Origin: Aralia elata
Taxonomy: Eukaryota > Streptophyta > Magnoliopsida > Apiales > Araliaceae
Length of the DNA: 64,000 nt
Direction of reading: 5' to 3'
Assembly (NCBI GenBank): GCA_034770075.1
Contig: CM068383.1
Coordinates: 42,551,222 to 42,615,221, forward strand
Below are positions 11,565-23,751 of this stretch, one piece after another (the first letter of the stretch is position 1; every line of letters begins with the position of its first letter). Position numbers and translations under genes: made by a program. The notes beneath the pieces were generated by a model. It had not been told where the DNA came from. It saw only the letters and a program-made list of their open reading frames with translations, and did no database searches.

Positions 11565-13579
11565 CTACAACTTTTTTACATAAGTTGGACAAACCCAAGT
11601 CTTAACATGCTTAAGATTTGGTTTCCTTCCTGTCCATAACTCATATGGAGTCTTTGGGATGGATTTGATAGGTACCTTGTTAAGTAGGTATGCAGTCGAT
11701 TCTAGGGCATAACCCCAGAGGGTTACTAGAAGGTCGGTAAAACTCATCATGGAACGAACCATGTCCAACAATGTTCGATTTCTCCTTTCAAATATACCAT
11801 TCAACTGTAGCGTCCCTGGTGGAGTCCATTATGAGATCACACCATTTTCTTTGAGATAATTGAGAAACTCATTACTTAAGTATTCCCTTCTTCGATCCGA
11901 TCGAAGAATCTTAATACTCTTACTAGTTTGCTTCTCTACTTCACTTCTGAATTCTTTGAACTTTTCAAACGATTCAGATTTGTATTTCATCAAATACACA
12001 TATCTAAATCTTGAATGATCATTAATGAAAGTAATAAAATAAGAATACCCTCGTCATGCAGTCGTTGTCATAACACATACGTCTGTGTGTACCAATGCTA
12101 ACAACTTTGTAACTCTTTCTCCTTTTCCACTAAAAGGAGATTTGGTCATCTTACCATTGAGACAAGATTCACAAGTTGGATATGATTCGTAATCAGATAG
12201 CTCTAAAAGCCCATCTTTATGTAACTTGGTTAATCTTGTTTCATTAATATGACCGACTCTATAGTGCCACATAAAAGTATAATTAACATCATCTCTTTTT
12301 TTTTCTTAGTTTGTTCAATTTGAAGTATATTTTCATGCAAGTCAAGTATATAAAGTCCATTCAGTAAATTACCAACACCATATAGAATATTTTTATTATA
12401 AATAGAACAACTGTTGTTCTTTATTATAATATCAAAACCATCCATATCCAATACAAAAATTGAAATAATGTTTCTTATAAGTGTTGAAACATAATAACAA
12501 TTATTTAAACTAATGTACTTGCCCGTAGGTAGTGCTAAACAATAAGTTCCTACAGCTAATGCAGCAACTTTTGCTCCATTTTCTACTCGTATGACGACGT
12601 CATCCTTATTCAGCTTTTTACTTCTGCTTAGTCCCTGCATAGTGTTACATATATAAGAATCATAGCCGGTATATAATACCCAAGTAGAATTTTGACTTTT
12701 AGAAAAATTAATTTCAATCATAAATAAACCTTGATCCAAAGTCGAAGCTTGTCCAAGCTTCTTCTACTTTTGTTCTGCAAGAAACTTCTCGCAGTTCCTC
12801 TTCCAGTGACCCGACTTGTTGCAATGGAAACATATTCCTTTGCTATCTGGATCAACTTTCTTATTATCCTTTACCTTCGCCTTGCCCTTAGCCTTCTTGT
12901 TTTTCTTCCTTTCAGAAGATACCTTAGACCTCTTCCTTTTCTTGGAAGAATCATCCACCAATAAGACTTGGTCCTTCTTGGATAGGAAGTGACCTTCAGT
13001 AATTTTCAGCATGTTAAGTAACTCAGGCAAGCTGACGTCCAACTTATTTATGTGAAAATTCACAACAAATTGTGACAATGTGTCTGGGAGTGACTGCAAG
13101 ATCAAATCTTGACTAAACTCCCCATCCATCACAAACCCTAACTGTCCAAGATGTTCAATAAAATTAATCATCTTTAGGACATGAGTTTGAACAGTAGTGC
13201 CCTCGGTCATTCGATATCGGAAGAGCTCCTTAGATATTTGATATCTAGCAGTCCTACTTTTCTCACCATACAACTCCTTGAGGTGTAGGAGTATAGTAGG
13301 ACGATCCATAGTTTAATGCTGACGCTGAAGCTCATTACTCATAGATGTGAGCATGATGCATTGAGCCACGGTTGCATCATCTTGTCACTTTCTAAAAGTA
13401 GCAATCTCTTCCTCAGAGGCTGTTTCTGCAACAGTTGCAGGGACGGGCAAATTTAGGACATAAGAAATCTTTTCAGCAGTGAGAACAATTCTCAGATTCC
13501 TTAACCAGTCCGTATAATTCGGTTCGGTCAGTTTATTAGCATTAAGTATGCTACGCAGTGATATTAGCGAATTTGACAT
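11565..13579 (-). pseudogene. Copia-3 gag-protease-integrase pseudogene
   Basis: The frame begins with MSNSLISLRSILNANKL at 13579 and is broken by stops near 13385 and 13310, a stop near 12764 and others. A frameshift lies near 12298, where a long T run differs from Copia-2. Recognisable parts: gag, a CCHC knuckle (CFHCNKSGHWKRNC), an altered protease region (WVLYTGYDSYIC where Copia-2 has WVLDTGCSSHIC, so the catalytic Asp is gone), the pre-integrase domain (MWHYRVGHINETRL) and integrase core fragments (RRNRTLLDMVRSMMSF). RT and RNase H are missing because of the T2 insertion. Non-functional. Confidence 0.85.
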
Positions 13580-13589
13580 TTTTTAAATT

Positions 13590-14180
13590 CTCCATGTGAA
13601 ATAGACAACATTTTAGCATACATTTATTTTATTAATTACCAAAATAAATTAGGTCTTTATTTAAATTGGTATCTCCCACTATTTTCATCAAACTATATTA
13701 TCCTCAATATATAGTTCGACAAATCTAATTAAAGATTTACTAGTGAAAATAAGGATCCCATTTCAAATGTATATAGCCTTGTGGTGACACAACAAACTAT
13801 ATATAAATAAATAAGTAGACAACAATTGTCAATTACATCACTATGTAACTCCTTATATTTTACCTCTTAGATTATTTTGATCAAGTATTGACACATCCGA
13901 ATTAAAATTGTCCAAGTTAAGTCCAACCTAGTACTTCCATATAAGTAAAGAGAAAAACACCGTCCTTATGGTGACACAACAAAACAACATCGTTCAATTC
14001 CTTTATAAGCATCAAATGTGATAAAACAACATCTCAAAAAATTAAAATAAGCCTTGTGGTGACACAACAAACTTATAATGATTAATTGATACTCTATCGT
14101 TTTATCATGTTAGAAGGCGACGTTCGATATTCTAAATATCTTTGAACATTACAACTTAATATGATTTCTTTGAGGGTTTT
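13590..14180 (-). other. Copia-3 leader, first part
   Basis: Non-coding. It carries three copies of the 20-mer hairpin motif (13777-13796, 13964-13983 with one change, 14052-14071), as in the other two copia leaders. It ends at the GTTTT target site of T1. Confidence 0.75.
14176..14180. repeat. left TSD of T1 (GTTTT)
   Basis: It matches 44964-44968 after the T1 3' LTR. The uninterrupted site is seen in Copia-1 near 1000 and Copia-2 near 22742, where the sequence runs straight on into TTATTATT. Confidence 0.85.
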
Positions 14181-14620
14181 TGTAATTTTCCGAACCCTAA
14201 TAAAATTTGTATATGTAAATTATGTGTTTATTGAATGAAATTTCTTATTCTGACTCTGTGTTATGTGATGATATATTCTGATGAACGGCTATTTAGGTAA
14301 TCTTTGAAAACTTAATATGAGTCGAAAATATTATCGTATACGTTTAGAATTAGAACGTACAATGTAAAACTAGATATCCAAAAGTTTAAAACCTTAACCT
14401 TAAATGAGATTTGAAGTTTGCAACATATGCGCTTAATAAAGATCCAAATGATATTTTGAAGTAGGTGTTTTGTGATTATATCGTGTAAACGATAAATTTG
14501 GTCAAATAAAAAAACATTTCGCCAAGCAGTTGTGTCGTGCTTACACGGACAAAATGATTTGTCGTGCTTTCGGCGAATTCACCGAGAAGCATCATGACAA
14601 ATTATTTTTAGTAAGCTGCT

Positions 14621-14740
14621 TTGTCGTGCTTACGCTTTGACGTGCTTACGCATTGTCGTGCTTACGCTTTGATGTGCTTACGCATTGTCGTGCTTATGCT
14701 TTGTCGTGCTTACGCTTTGTCGTGCTTATGCTTTGTCGTG
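14621..14740 (+). repeat. 16-bp tandem repeat array in T1 U3
   Basis: Repeats built on TCGTGCTTACGCTTTG with single-base variants (ACGC/ATGC, TTTG/ATTG). Also in the 3' LTR (about 42710-42822) and, inverted, in T3 (about 29334-29490). ORFs reading through are repeat artefacts. Confidence 0.8.
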
Positions 14741-14887
14741 CTTACGCCTGGCACACGCCGGCTTACGCCTGGCACACGCCGGCTTACGCCTGGCACACGC
14801 CGGCTTACGCCTGGCACACGCCGGCTTACGCCTGGCACACGCCGTCTTACGCCTGGCACACGCCGTCTTACGCCTGGCACACGCTAG
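14741..14887 (+). repeat. 21-bp minisatellite, 7 units, in T1 5' LTR U3
   Basis: Units begin CTTACGCCTGGCACACGCC and follow head to tail; the last unit diverges at its end (GCTAG). The same array has 2 units in the 3' LTR (42823-42864) and 6 in the T3 LTR (29208-29333). It lies roughly 155-300 bp upstream of the TATA box, where U3 enhancer repeats are usual. Confidence 0.9.
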
Positions 14888-15040
14888 GTACTAAAGTGTA
14901 ATTAACCTAGGTACTAAAATGTAATTAACCACTTTTTATTAGCTTAAAGTGTAATTAACCTAGGTACCAAAGTGTAATAAGCCGGTGCAAAGTGTAATAA
15001 GCCGAGCCCCTAACGTGCAATTAGCGAAACTTGGTTTTTC

Positions 15041-15048
15041 TATAAATA
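15041..15048 (+). promoter_or_regulatory. TATA box of T1 5' LTR
   Basis: TATAAATA in an otherwise conserved block. It is conserved at 43019-43026 in the 3' LTR and at 29045-29052 (minus) in T3. Confidence 0.7.
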
Positions 15049-15239
15049 GCAAGCTTAGTTCATTCATTCCTTACTACTTTTCAAGAGCAGTTCAAGAGCA
15101 AAAAACTCTATATTTATATTCTGAGAGATATTGTGAGATAAAAATTACTTTCTAAGCATCGAAGCGCTACATGATTGGAAGTAAAGCTATAAACTACAAG
15201 AGGTATTACTCTAGTGGTTATTATTTTTATTATTCTTTA

Positions 15240-15675
15240 TATATTTAGTTAAAATATAGTTTTATAAGCAGTTATAATGCCCAAATTATTTTAAGTATAT
15301 AGTACAAAAGTCCTATTTACAAGCAGTTATAATGTCCAATTTATTTCTCTTATATATTAGAAAATATACTTTTATAAGCAGTTACTATGTCCGAATTTCT
15401 TCAACTATTTAGTTAAAATATTCATTTTATAAGCAGTTATAATGCTGAAATTTTTTCAAATATAATAGCCGAACATTCATTTTATAAGCAGTTATAATGC
15501 TGAAATTTTCTCAAATCTAATAGCCGAATATTCATTTTATAAGCAGTTATAATGCCAAATTTATTTTAAATATAGTTAAATAATATTTATTTTATAAGTA
15601 GTTATAATGCTGAAATTATTTCATGTATAGTAGAAGAAGTCTTATTTATAGCGGTTATAATAACCGAAATAAAAT
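15240..15675 (+). repeat. degenerate ~60-bp tandem repeats downstream of TATA in T1 LTR
   Basis: About eight units, each centred on TTATAAGCAGTTATAATG, in which TTATAA flanks a GCAG tetramer and can fold back on itself. Also at about 43230-43650 (3' LTR) and 28380-28850 (T3, inverted). They lie in the transcribed leader just after the TATA box. Confidence 0.75.
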
Positions 15676-16380
15676 TTAAAATATTTAATCGTTAAAATGC
15701 TTAATTAACTTGGCATAATCCAAGGAAAGAAAAAGCTTGGAAGATCAAAGTTCTAGAGCTTACACTTCAGGAGATTGAGCGAGGAATGAAAAATTAGCGT
15801 TAACATATTATTCATATACGAGGCAAGTCTCCGAACCTTGTTACTATTAAGCAATTCATTCATGTCTTGTTATCAATTATTGTGAAGTTATTGCTACTTG
15901 TTCAGCATAACTTAAGAAATGAAATCATTTATTGACTGTTTGAGCTTAAAATTGTTGTGTCAAATCAAACTGTTTTGGTACGACATCTATACTGAGTAAA
16001 AGGGACACCGTGGATGGAAGGTGGTCCGACAAACCTTCGAATAAGGTTTAAATTGGCAATTAAATGAATTGACCAATATTGGCAATTAACTTAAATTGAC
16101 CAAAAATGTGGTAGGATGATATGCATACTCCTAGGATATTGGTGAGGTTGATCACCTACCAGATATCCGAACTCAAAGAGGTTCTAAGTCATTGAAGACT
16201 AACAGGACAATTTGAAATATATGGTTCCGGTACAGAACCCTCAGTATCAATTATACATCACCTGACATCTTTCAAATCAAACACACTGTGTTTACATTTT
16301 TAAATAAACTTGCGGAGTATTTGTAGCTCATTCTTGCGCATATCTTCTTTTGTAGCTTTAAATGATATCCCTGGCACTTC

Positions 16381-18201
16381 TGTTAGGTTTGTATATAGCG
16401 CGAACATGCAATCAAATTACATAAATAGTGCGGAAGCGCGATAAAATCGGATTTTAAAATTTTATACAAACCATCACCAAGATCAATCTATGTGCTCAAT
16501 TAGCGATATAAACGAAAGATAAAGAGAATAAGAATTATACCCTCGTAGAACAAAGCTTCCTCGGGTACAAGTTCAACTCCTAGTCCTTCGTGTTCTCCTC
16601 GAATGCTACGGTGTGATTCCTTCCTTTGATCAACGTTAGCCACCCAAGTGTTTGGCCTCTAGAGGTGATCCACCAAGGAAGAACAAGTATTCAAGAAGTT
16701 GGGTATTTGGCAAAACCCTAGTTTCTATCTCTATAGAAATTGTAAGTACTCTCCACAATCTAATGCAAGAGTGTGTAACCCTAATCTATGATAAGACCCC
16801 TCTTATTTATAGATGTAGGAATAACCCTACCCTAAACTATTTAGGATTAGGGTTTGTATTATAATTAAACTCCTTTAATTAATAATGCTCCTAATCCAAT
16901 TAGGAATCCATGGGAGAGTACTTCTATTAATTAATTCTCAATCCCTATTAGGAATTAAATAATAGTAAAAGTAATAATAATAATAAGACTCCTCTTATTA
17001 ATTTATATTTAATATTTCTAAAATATTAAATAATAAATATTAAGCTATTCAATTTATTCTATCCCCATAGAGTAAATTAAATACACTTAACTTATTATTA
17101 CAATTATGTCATTTACTTCTTAAATAAATATTTTCCTTTTGCGGTGTGACCATTTAGGTTCTCCATATTAAACCGATTGTGAATAAATCAATTAGAACAA
17201 TTCTAATCTTATTTAAATAAATAAATTAAACTATTTAATTCATTTAAATAAATAATATTTATTCTACAATAAGGGTAAGCCCCCTTAGCGATCAACGACT
17301 TTCCAGATAATATAGATTTCAACATTAATCATAAAAGAACCTTTGAGTAAATAGTTACCGTACAATTCAATCCTTCTACCATACAATGTCCCAATTAAAT
17401 ATAAGACATGGATTTACTGTCAAGACTTATTTTATTTAATTATATGTATTTCGATTCCCAAATGCATAACTCTAATTAATGCAAATTAGAAACTCCTTTC
17501 TAATTTCATTCTGCCTTTGCCAAGGACTACTGAGTTATCATTTATCGAATCACATAGGACATTCACATTTTTTACTAGATGAGGTAGATTCTTTGTTGAT
17601 CATTCACCTTTCTCCATGTATAACTAATTATACCCAATCATACCCTTTGATATACCCACAAGGTCTTAAGGGACATGTCAAAGTATAACTCATCAAACAC
17701 AAGATACTATGATGATCTCAAGTCCAAGGATCACTTGTACAACTATCACTATAGGAATTCCTATTGACAGGCGAGTAAAACTCCATTAGGTATTCCTTAG
17801 CGAGCCACGTTTAGTGAACTTATTCTCCAATAAGCACCTACATACTTGCTTTAGTGTCTCCACACAAATGATTATGAGATCAATCATCCTCTTCCTAAGA
17901 GCAAGCAACGTATGTACTAATCTATCCGGATTCACTAATCCCCAATTTAGTAATCCAACGATTAGGAACAATTTTAGTTTGTGAGCTATCTAGAATTTAG
18001 ATCTCATTAGCATGATCACCATCATGATTCTAAAAGTATTGCTCAAAACTATGGGTTTATCACATTTAATATAACAGCACTATGTAGATAATATAAAATG
18101 CCTTTTAAGAAAATCAATTCTTTTATTAATAAATGAATAAGATTACAAAGTATATGCTACATCATATCAAATATGATTGGCTTGTGTGCATACTACTTTC
18201 A
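16381..18201 (-). repeat. 3' LTR of Copia-2 (1821 bp)
   Basis: Plus-strand ends TGTTAGG and CTACTTTCA. Homologous over its length to the Copia-1 LTR at 2014-3828, and over its right half to 23752-24730. No independent gene is supported inside. The frame at 18167-18514 runs a little into it from pol. Confidence 0.9.
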
Positions 18202-18215
18202 ATCTCCCACTTGCA
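18202..18215 (-). promoter_or_regulatory. polypurine tract of Copia-2
   Basis: The minus strand reads GTGCAAGTGGGAGAT directly before the LTR start TGAAAGTAG. A purine-rich run just 5' of the 3' LTR is the plus-strand primer site. Confidence 0.75.
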
Positions 18216-18514
18216 CTAAAGCCAATCGCCATGGTATCTAATACCATCTTCTTTAAGTGACGATCAAACTGCTGTTGAGTTAAAACTTTAGTAAATGGAT
18301 CTGCAATGTTGTCTTGAGAGTCCACACGCTCCAGGGTGACATCTCCTCTTTCAATGATCTCTCTAATCAAATGAAACCGCCGTAACACGTGTTTGGATTT
18401 CTGATGAGACCTGGGTTCCTTAGCCTGCACAACAGCTCCGTTGTTGTCACAGAATAAAGGTACTGCTCCTCTAATGCTAGGAACCACTTCAATTTCAGTT
18501 ATGAACTTCTTCAT

Positions 18515-21028
18515 CTAAACAGCTTCCTTTGCAGCTTCACTTGCAGCTATGTACTCTGCCTCTGTCACCGAATCAGCAACTGTTTGCTGCTTGGAACTCT
18601 TCCAACTCACTGCGCCACCGTTTAAGGTAAACACGTACCCTGAAACGGATTTACTGTCATCTTGGTCCGTTTGAAAACTTGAGTCTGTGTAGCCCTCTAG
18701 TTTCAATTCAGACCCACCGTAGACAAGAAATACATCCTTAGTTCTTCTTAAGTACTTTAGGATGTTTTTCACTGCCTTCCAGTGCTCTTCTCCTGGATTC
18801 GACTGATATCTGCTCGTTACACTAAGTGCATGAGTGACATCTGGTCTAGTACATATCATACCGTACATGATAGATCCTATTGCGGAAACATAAGGAATCT
18901 TACTCATACGGTCTCTCTCCTCAGGTGTCTTTGGGGCCTGTTTCTTGGAGAGATGTATTCCATGGCTCATCGGCATGAGTCCTCTTTTGGAATCTTCCAT
19001 GCTAAACTTCTTTAGCATTGAGTCAATGTACTTTCCTTGGGTCAAGCCCAGCATCCTTTTAGATCTATCTCTATAGATCTTTATCCCCAAAATATAGGAT
19101 GCCTCACCCAAGTCCTTCATGGAGAAGTGTTTAGATAACCAAATTTTGATCGACTGTAGCATATGAACATCATTCTCTATCAGTAATATATCATCAACAT
19201 ATAATACAAGGAATGATATAGCGCTCCCACTAACCTTCTTGTACACACATGGTTCATCCTCGTTCTTGATAAAATCAAACCTTTTGATTATCTCATCAAA
19301 ACGGATGTTCCACCTTCGAGAAGCTTGCTTCAATCCATAAATGGATCGTTGTAGCTTACAGACTTGGTTTGTTCCAACCGTTGAAACAAAACCCTCTGGC
19401 TGTATCATATATACATTCTCCTCAAGCTCTCCATTGAGGAAGGCCGTTTTCACGTCCATTTGCCCGATCTCGTAGTCATAATAAGCTGCAATCGCAAGCA
19501 AAATCCGAATGGACTTGAGCATAGCTACTGGTGAGAAGGTTTCATCATAGTCAACTCCTTGTCTTTGTTTGAAACCTTTTGCAACCAGTCGGGCCTTATA
19601 GGTCTCTACCTTGCCATCTGCCCCAGTCTTTCTCTTAGAGATCCATTTACACCCAATAGGCTTAATGCCCTCAGGTGGTGAAACCAAAGTCCATACTTGG
19701 TTTTCATACATGGAGTCCATCTCGGATTTCATGGCTTCTAGCCATTTCTCTGAGTCTTCACTACTCATAGCCTCTTCGTAAGTCAATGGATCATCATCAT
19801 CTATGATGCGTACCTCATCATCATCCTCTATGATGAATCCATACCTCTCAGGTATCTTCGGTACTCTTCCAGATTTACGAATAGGTAGTGGTACAGTAGG
19901 TTCTTCTACTTGGTCAGGTACCTGACTTTGATCCGTAGTATTTTGTGGTTCTTGAACTTCTTCAAGATATATCTTACTCCCACTGACCCCTTCAAGGATA
20001 AACTCCTTTTCCAAGAAGGCAGCATGTTTCGCAACAAACACCTTTTGGTCAGTATGATGATAGAAATAATACCCTGATGTTTCTTTAGGGTATCCCACAA
20101 ATCTACATTTGTCAGATCTAGTCTTCAGCTTATCATGCTTAAAACTTTTGACATAAGCTGGACAACCCCAAGTCTTAACATGCTTAAGATTTGGTTTCCT
20201 CCCTATCCATATCTCATATGGAGTCTTTGGGACGGATTTGGTAGGTACCTTGTTAAGTAGGTATGCAGCCGATTCTAGGGCATAACCCCAGAAGGATACT
20301 GGAAGGTCGGTAAAACTCATCATGGAACGAACCATGTCCAACAATGTTCGATTTCTCCTTTCAGATACACCATTCAACTGTGGCGTTCCTGGTGGAGTCC
20401 ATTGTGAGATTGTACCATTTTCTTTGAGACAATTGAGAAACTCATTGGTCAAGTATTCTCCTCCTCGATCCGATCGAAGAATCTTAATACTCTTACCAGT
20501 TTGTTTCTCTACTTCACTTCTGAATTCTTTGAACTTTTCAAACGATTCAGATTTGTATTTCATTAAATACATATATCCAAATCTAGAATGATCATTAGTG
20601 AAAGTAATAAAATAAGAATACCCTACTCGTGCATTCGTTGTCATAGGTCCACAAACGTCTGTGTGTACCAACGCTAATAACTCTGTAACTCTTTCTCCTT
20701 TTCCAGTAAAAGGAGATTTAGTCATTTTACCCATGAGACAAGATTCACAAGTTGGATATGATTCATAATCAGATAGCTCTAAAAGCCCATCCTTATGCAA
20801 CTTGGATAATCTTGTTTTATTGATATGACCGAGTCTACAGTGCCACATAAAGGTATAATTAACATCATCTCTTTTTCTTTTCTTAGTTTGTTCAATTTGA
20901 AGTATATTTTCATGCAAGTCGAGTATGTAAAGTCCATTCAGTAAATTGCCAACACCATATAAAACATTTTTATTATAAATAGAACAACTGTTGTTCTTTA
21001 TTATAATATCAAAACCATCCATATCCAA
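18515..21028 (-). pseudogene. Copia-2 integrase-RT-RNase H segment (837 codons open)
   Basis: This is the long open part of the Copia-2 frame between its two nonsense codons. It includes the GAG-pre-integrase HHCC region, the integrase DDE core, the full RT with FLNGELEENVYM and YVDDILL, and most of RNase H. The annotated start (MDMDGFDI) is only the first ATG after the upstream stop and is not a true initiation site. Confidence 0.9.
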
Positions 21029-21073
21029 TACAGAAATTGAAATAATGTTTCTAATGAGTGTTGGAACATAATA

Positions 21074-22147
21074 TCAATTATTTAAACTAATGAACTTGCC
21101 CGAAGGAAGTGCTAAACAATAAGTCCCTACAGCCAATGCAGCAACCTTTGCTCCATTTCCCACTCGTAAGACGACTTCATCCTTGTTCAGCTTCCTACTT
21201 CTGCTTAGTCCCTGCATATTATTACATATGTGAGAACTACAGCCGGTATCCAATACCCAAGTAGAATTTTGACTTTCAGAAAAATTAATTTCAATCATGA
21301 ACAAACCTAGATCGGAAGTCGAAGCTTCTCCAAGCTTCTTTTGGTCCGCAAGATACTCCTTGCAGTTCCTCTTCCAATGTCCCGACTTATTGCAATGGTA
21401 GCAAATTCCCTTGCTATCTGGATCAGGTTTCTTATTATCCTTTCTTTTCGCCTTGCCCTTAGCCTTCTTATTTTTCTTCTTTTCAGAAGATACCTTGGGC
21501 CTCTTCCTTTTCTTGGAAGAATCATTTACTAGTAAGACTTGGTTCTTGTTGGATGAGAAGTGACCTTCAGCAGTTTTCAGCATGTTAAGTAACTCAGGCA
21601 AGCTGACGTCCAACTTATTCATGTGAAAATTCACAACAAATTGTGAGAAGGTGTCCGGGAGTGACTGCAAGATCAAATCTTGACTTAACTCCCCATCCAT
21701 CACGAACCCAAGCTGTCCAAGTTGTTCAATCAGATTGATCATCTTAAGGACATGAGTCTCAACAGCAGTGCCCTCGGTCATACGAGATCGAAAGAGCTCC
21801 TTAGATATCTGATATCTAGCAGTCCTACTTTGCTCACCATACAACTCTTTGAGGTGCAGCAATATAGTAGGAGCATCCATAGTTTCATGCTGACGCTGAA
21901 GCTCGTTACTCATGGATGCGAGCATGATGCATTGAGCCAAGATTGCATCATCTTGCCACTTTCTAAAAGTAGCAATCTCTTCCTCAGAGGCTGTTTCTGC
22001 AACACTTGCAGGGACTGGAGAATTTAGGACATAAGAAATCTTTTCAGCAGTGAGAACAATTCTCAGATTCCTTAACCAGTCCATGTAATTCGGTCCGGTC
22101 AATTTGTTAGCATCAAGTATGCTACGCAGTGATAGTGAGTTTGACAT
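21074..22147 (-). pseudogene. Copia-2 gag and protease segment
   Basis: Open frame from the gag start to the nonsense codon at 21074-21076. The gag middle (GTAVETHVLKMINLIEQLGQLG) matches the copia gag family, followed by a Lys-rich stretch, the CCHC knuckle and the protease motif with the catalytic Asp present (DTGCSS). In Copia-3 the same position codes through, so the stop is specific to this copy. Confidence 0.85.
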
Positions 22148-22149
22148 TT

Positions 22150-23751
22150 TTAAATTCTGCATGTGAAATAGACAACATTTTAGCATTCATTCATTTAATT
22201 AATTACCATAATAAATTAGGTCTTTATTTAAATTGGTATCTCCCACTATTTTTCATCAAATTATATTACCCTCTATATATAGTTCGGCAAATCTAATTAA
22301 AGTTTTTCTAGTGAGATTAAGGACCCCATTTCAAATGTATATAGCCTTGTGGTGACACAACAAACGATATATAAATAAATAGGTAGACAACTATTGTCAA
22401 TTACATCACTATGTAACTCCTTTTATTTTGCCTCTTAGATTATTTTGATCAAGTGGTGACACATCCGAATCAAAATTATCCAAGTTAAGTCCAACCTAGC
22501 ACTTCCATATATTCGAAAGAAAAACATTGTCCTTGTGGTGACACAACAAAACAGCATCGTTCAGTCTATTTATAAGCATCAAATGTGATAAAGCAACATC
22601 TTAAATATTTAATATTTGCCTTGTGGTGACACAACAAACTCATATTAAACATTTAATACTCTATTGCTTTACCATGCTAGAAGGCGACGTTCGATATTCC
22701 AAATATCTTTGAACGCTTAAGACTTAATATAATTTCTTTGAGGGGTTTATTATTATTAGTCTCATCTTGTTTAACGCGCATGCATATATATATATATATA
22801 TAAAATACGTGTCATATTATTTTACATGCGAAGCATGTTTGATAATATATAATATATATATATAGTAAGCATGCATATATAGAATACTATATTCTACCCG
22901 GATTGATTATGGACTTTTATTCTAGTTTGGTTCACTAGAGCCACCAAGTGAACCAAAAGGTCAAACCTAGGGTGCAAGAATAAAATTTAAATATAACTAT
23001 TACATTTAAACCCGGGCTCCATTACGAACGGGTCTTCAAGCGCTCCTTGCTCCTTTGTCTCCAATTCTTCAAAAAATTAATTCTAACTAGTCCCATTACA
23101 AAAACTATTTACAATAAATAGAAACCTTGATCAGCAGTCAAGGGAAAGTACATAGGAGGGAGATAGAATTTACATTAAGAAAAAATTAGAGAAGACGAGG
23201 TACGCAGACCCCATTTATAAAACTCATACATTCAAGCATCCACTAAAATAAATCTAATCACACATTGGTCAACAGTCCATAATCAATCCCTATTTATTAT
23301 CATACATATCTCTATATGTATCAATAAATAACATTCATCCCATGAATAATAAAACCATTCCATATATGCATCGATATCAATTAATGGGCAAAAGTTTTGC
23401 TAATATTTAGTTTTGAAACAAAATAAACTCTTTTATTTTAATCAAAAACCAAATCCAAATTAAACTCCTTTAATTTTAGCAATCTGAAATCCTATTCCAG
23501 ATAAAATAAACTCTTTATTTTAAACTTATATCAATTAAATAAACCATTTATTTTAATTGAAGAAAAAATATTTTTCAGATTCTGCTTACCGGCGCAGCTG
23601 CACCCAGAATGAACTGGGTAACGGCACAGCTGCGCTGCTCCTCAGAAAAAAACGATTCTGGGTTTCGGCGCAGCTGCGCCGCTTCGCTGATTCAGAAAAA
23701 TTTTTCTGCCTAAAAATTTCGATCCAATCGCATATCAAACATACATGGAAC
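22150..23751 (-). other. Copia-2 leader
   Basis: Non-coding region between gag and the truncated LTR. It has three 20-mer hairpin motifs (22345-22364, 22531-22550, 22619-22638), a TA tract (22784-22802) and three GC palindromes (23591-23604, 23623-23638, 23666-23681). The PBS-proximal end seen in Copia-1 is missing. Confidence 0.75.

Larger units (their letters stand above)
11529..14180 (-). mobile_element. Copia-3, main piece: decayed Ty1/copia element (pol 5' half, gag, start of leader)
   Basis: Minus-strand gag through mid-integrase is present (13579 down to about 11529), homologous to Copia-2. Integrase is cut at 11528 by the T2 LTR and the leader is cut at 14180 by the T1 LTR. The leader resumes at 44969 and again at 60868. 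It is the oldest host of the nest: its disablement includes frameshift and nonsense changes, and it carries four later insertions. Confidence 0.85.
14181..16380 (+). repeat. T1 5' LTR, first piece
   Basis: Starts TGTAATTTTCCGAACCC and matches the 3' LTR from 42264. Order: unique AT-rich part, 16-bp repeats (about 14621-14740), 21-bp minisatellite (14741-14887), AAAGTGTAATTA repeats (14888-15000), TATA box (15041-15048), leader with about 60-bp repeats (15240-15675), then unique sequence. It breaks at 16380, where Copia-2 inserted. Confidence 0.85.
18167..22147 (-). pseudogene. Copia-2 gag-pol polyprotein, one frame with two nonsense codons
   Basis: All parts lie in one frame. I start at the ATG at 22145-22147 (MSNSLSLRSIL); an in-frame ATG 13 codons upstream is also open but lies before the conserved gag start. 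Order: gag (about 22147-21450), CCHC knuckle CYHCNKSGHWKRNC (near 21390), aspartic protease WVLDTGCSSHIC (near 21250), pre-integrase domain MWHCRLGHINKTRL, integrase core (HTDVCGPM, SDRGGEY, NGVSERRNRTLLD), RT with YVDDILL (near 19200), RNase H (GYTDSSFQTD, TEAEYIAASEAA). Stops occur at 21074-21076 (before integrase) and 18515-18517 (in RNase H). gag-protease-integrase-RT-RH order defines Ty1/copia. Otherwise intact, so it was disabled recently. Confidence 0.9.

Noticed and set aside
14621..14901. Overlapping 69-88 codon ORFs over the LTR repeats, and a CRISPR-like look of the array
   Set aside because: The frames arise from 16- and 21-bp tandem units without stops. The units touch each other with no unique spacers, and the DNA is a plant LTR.
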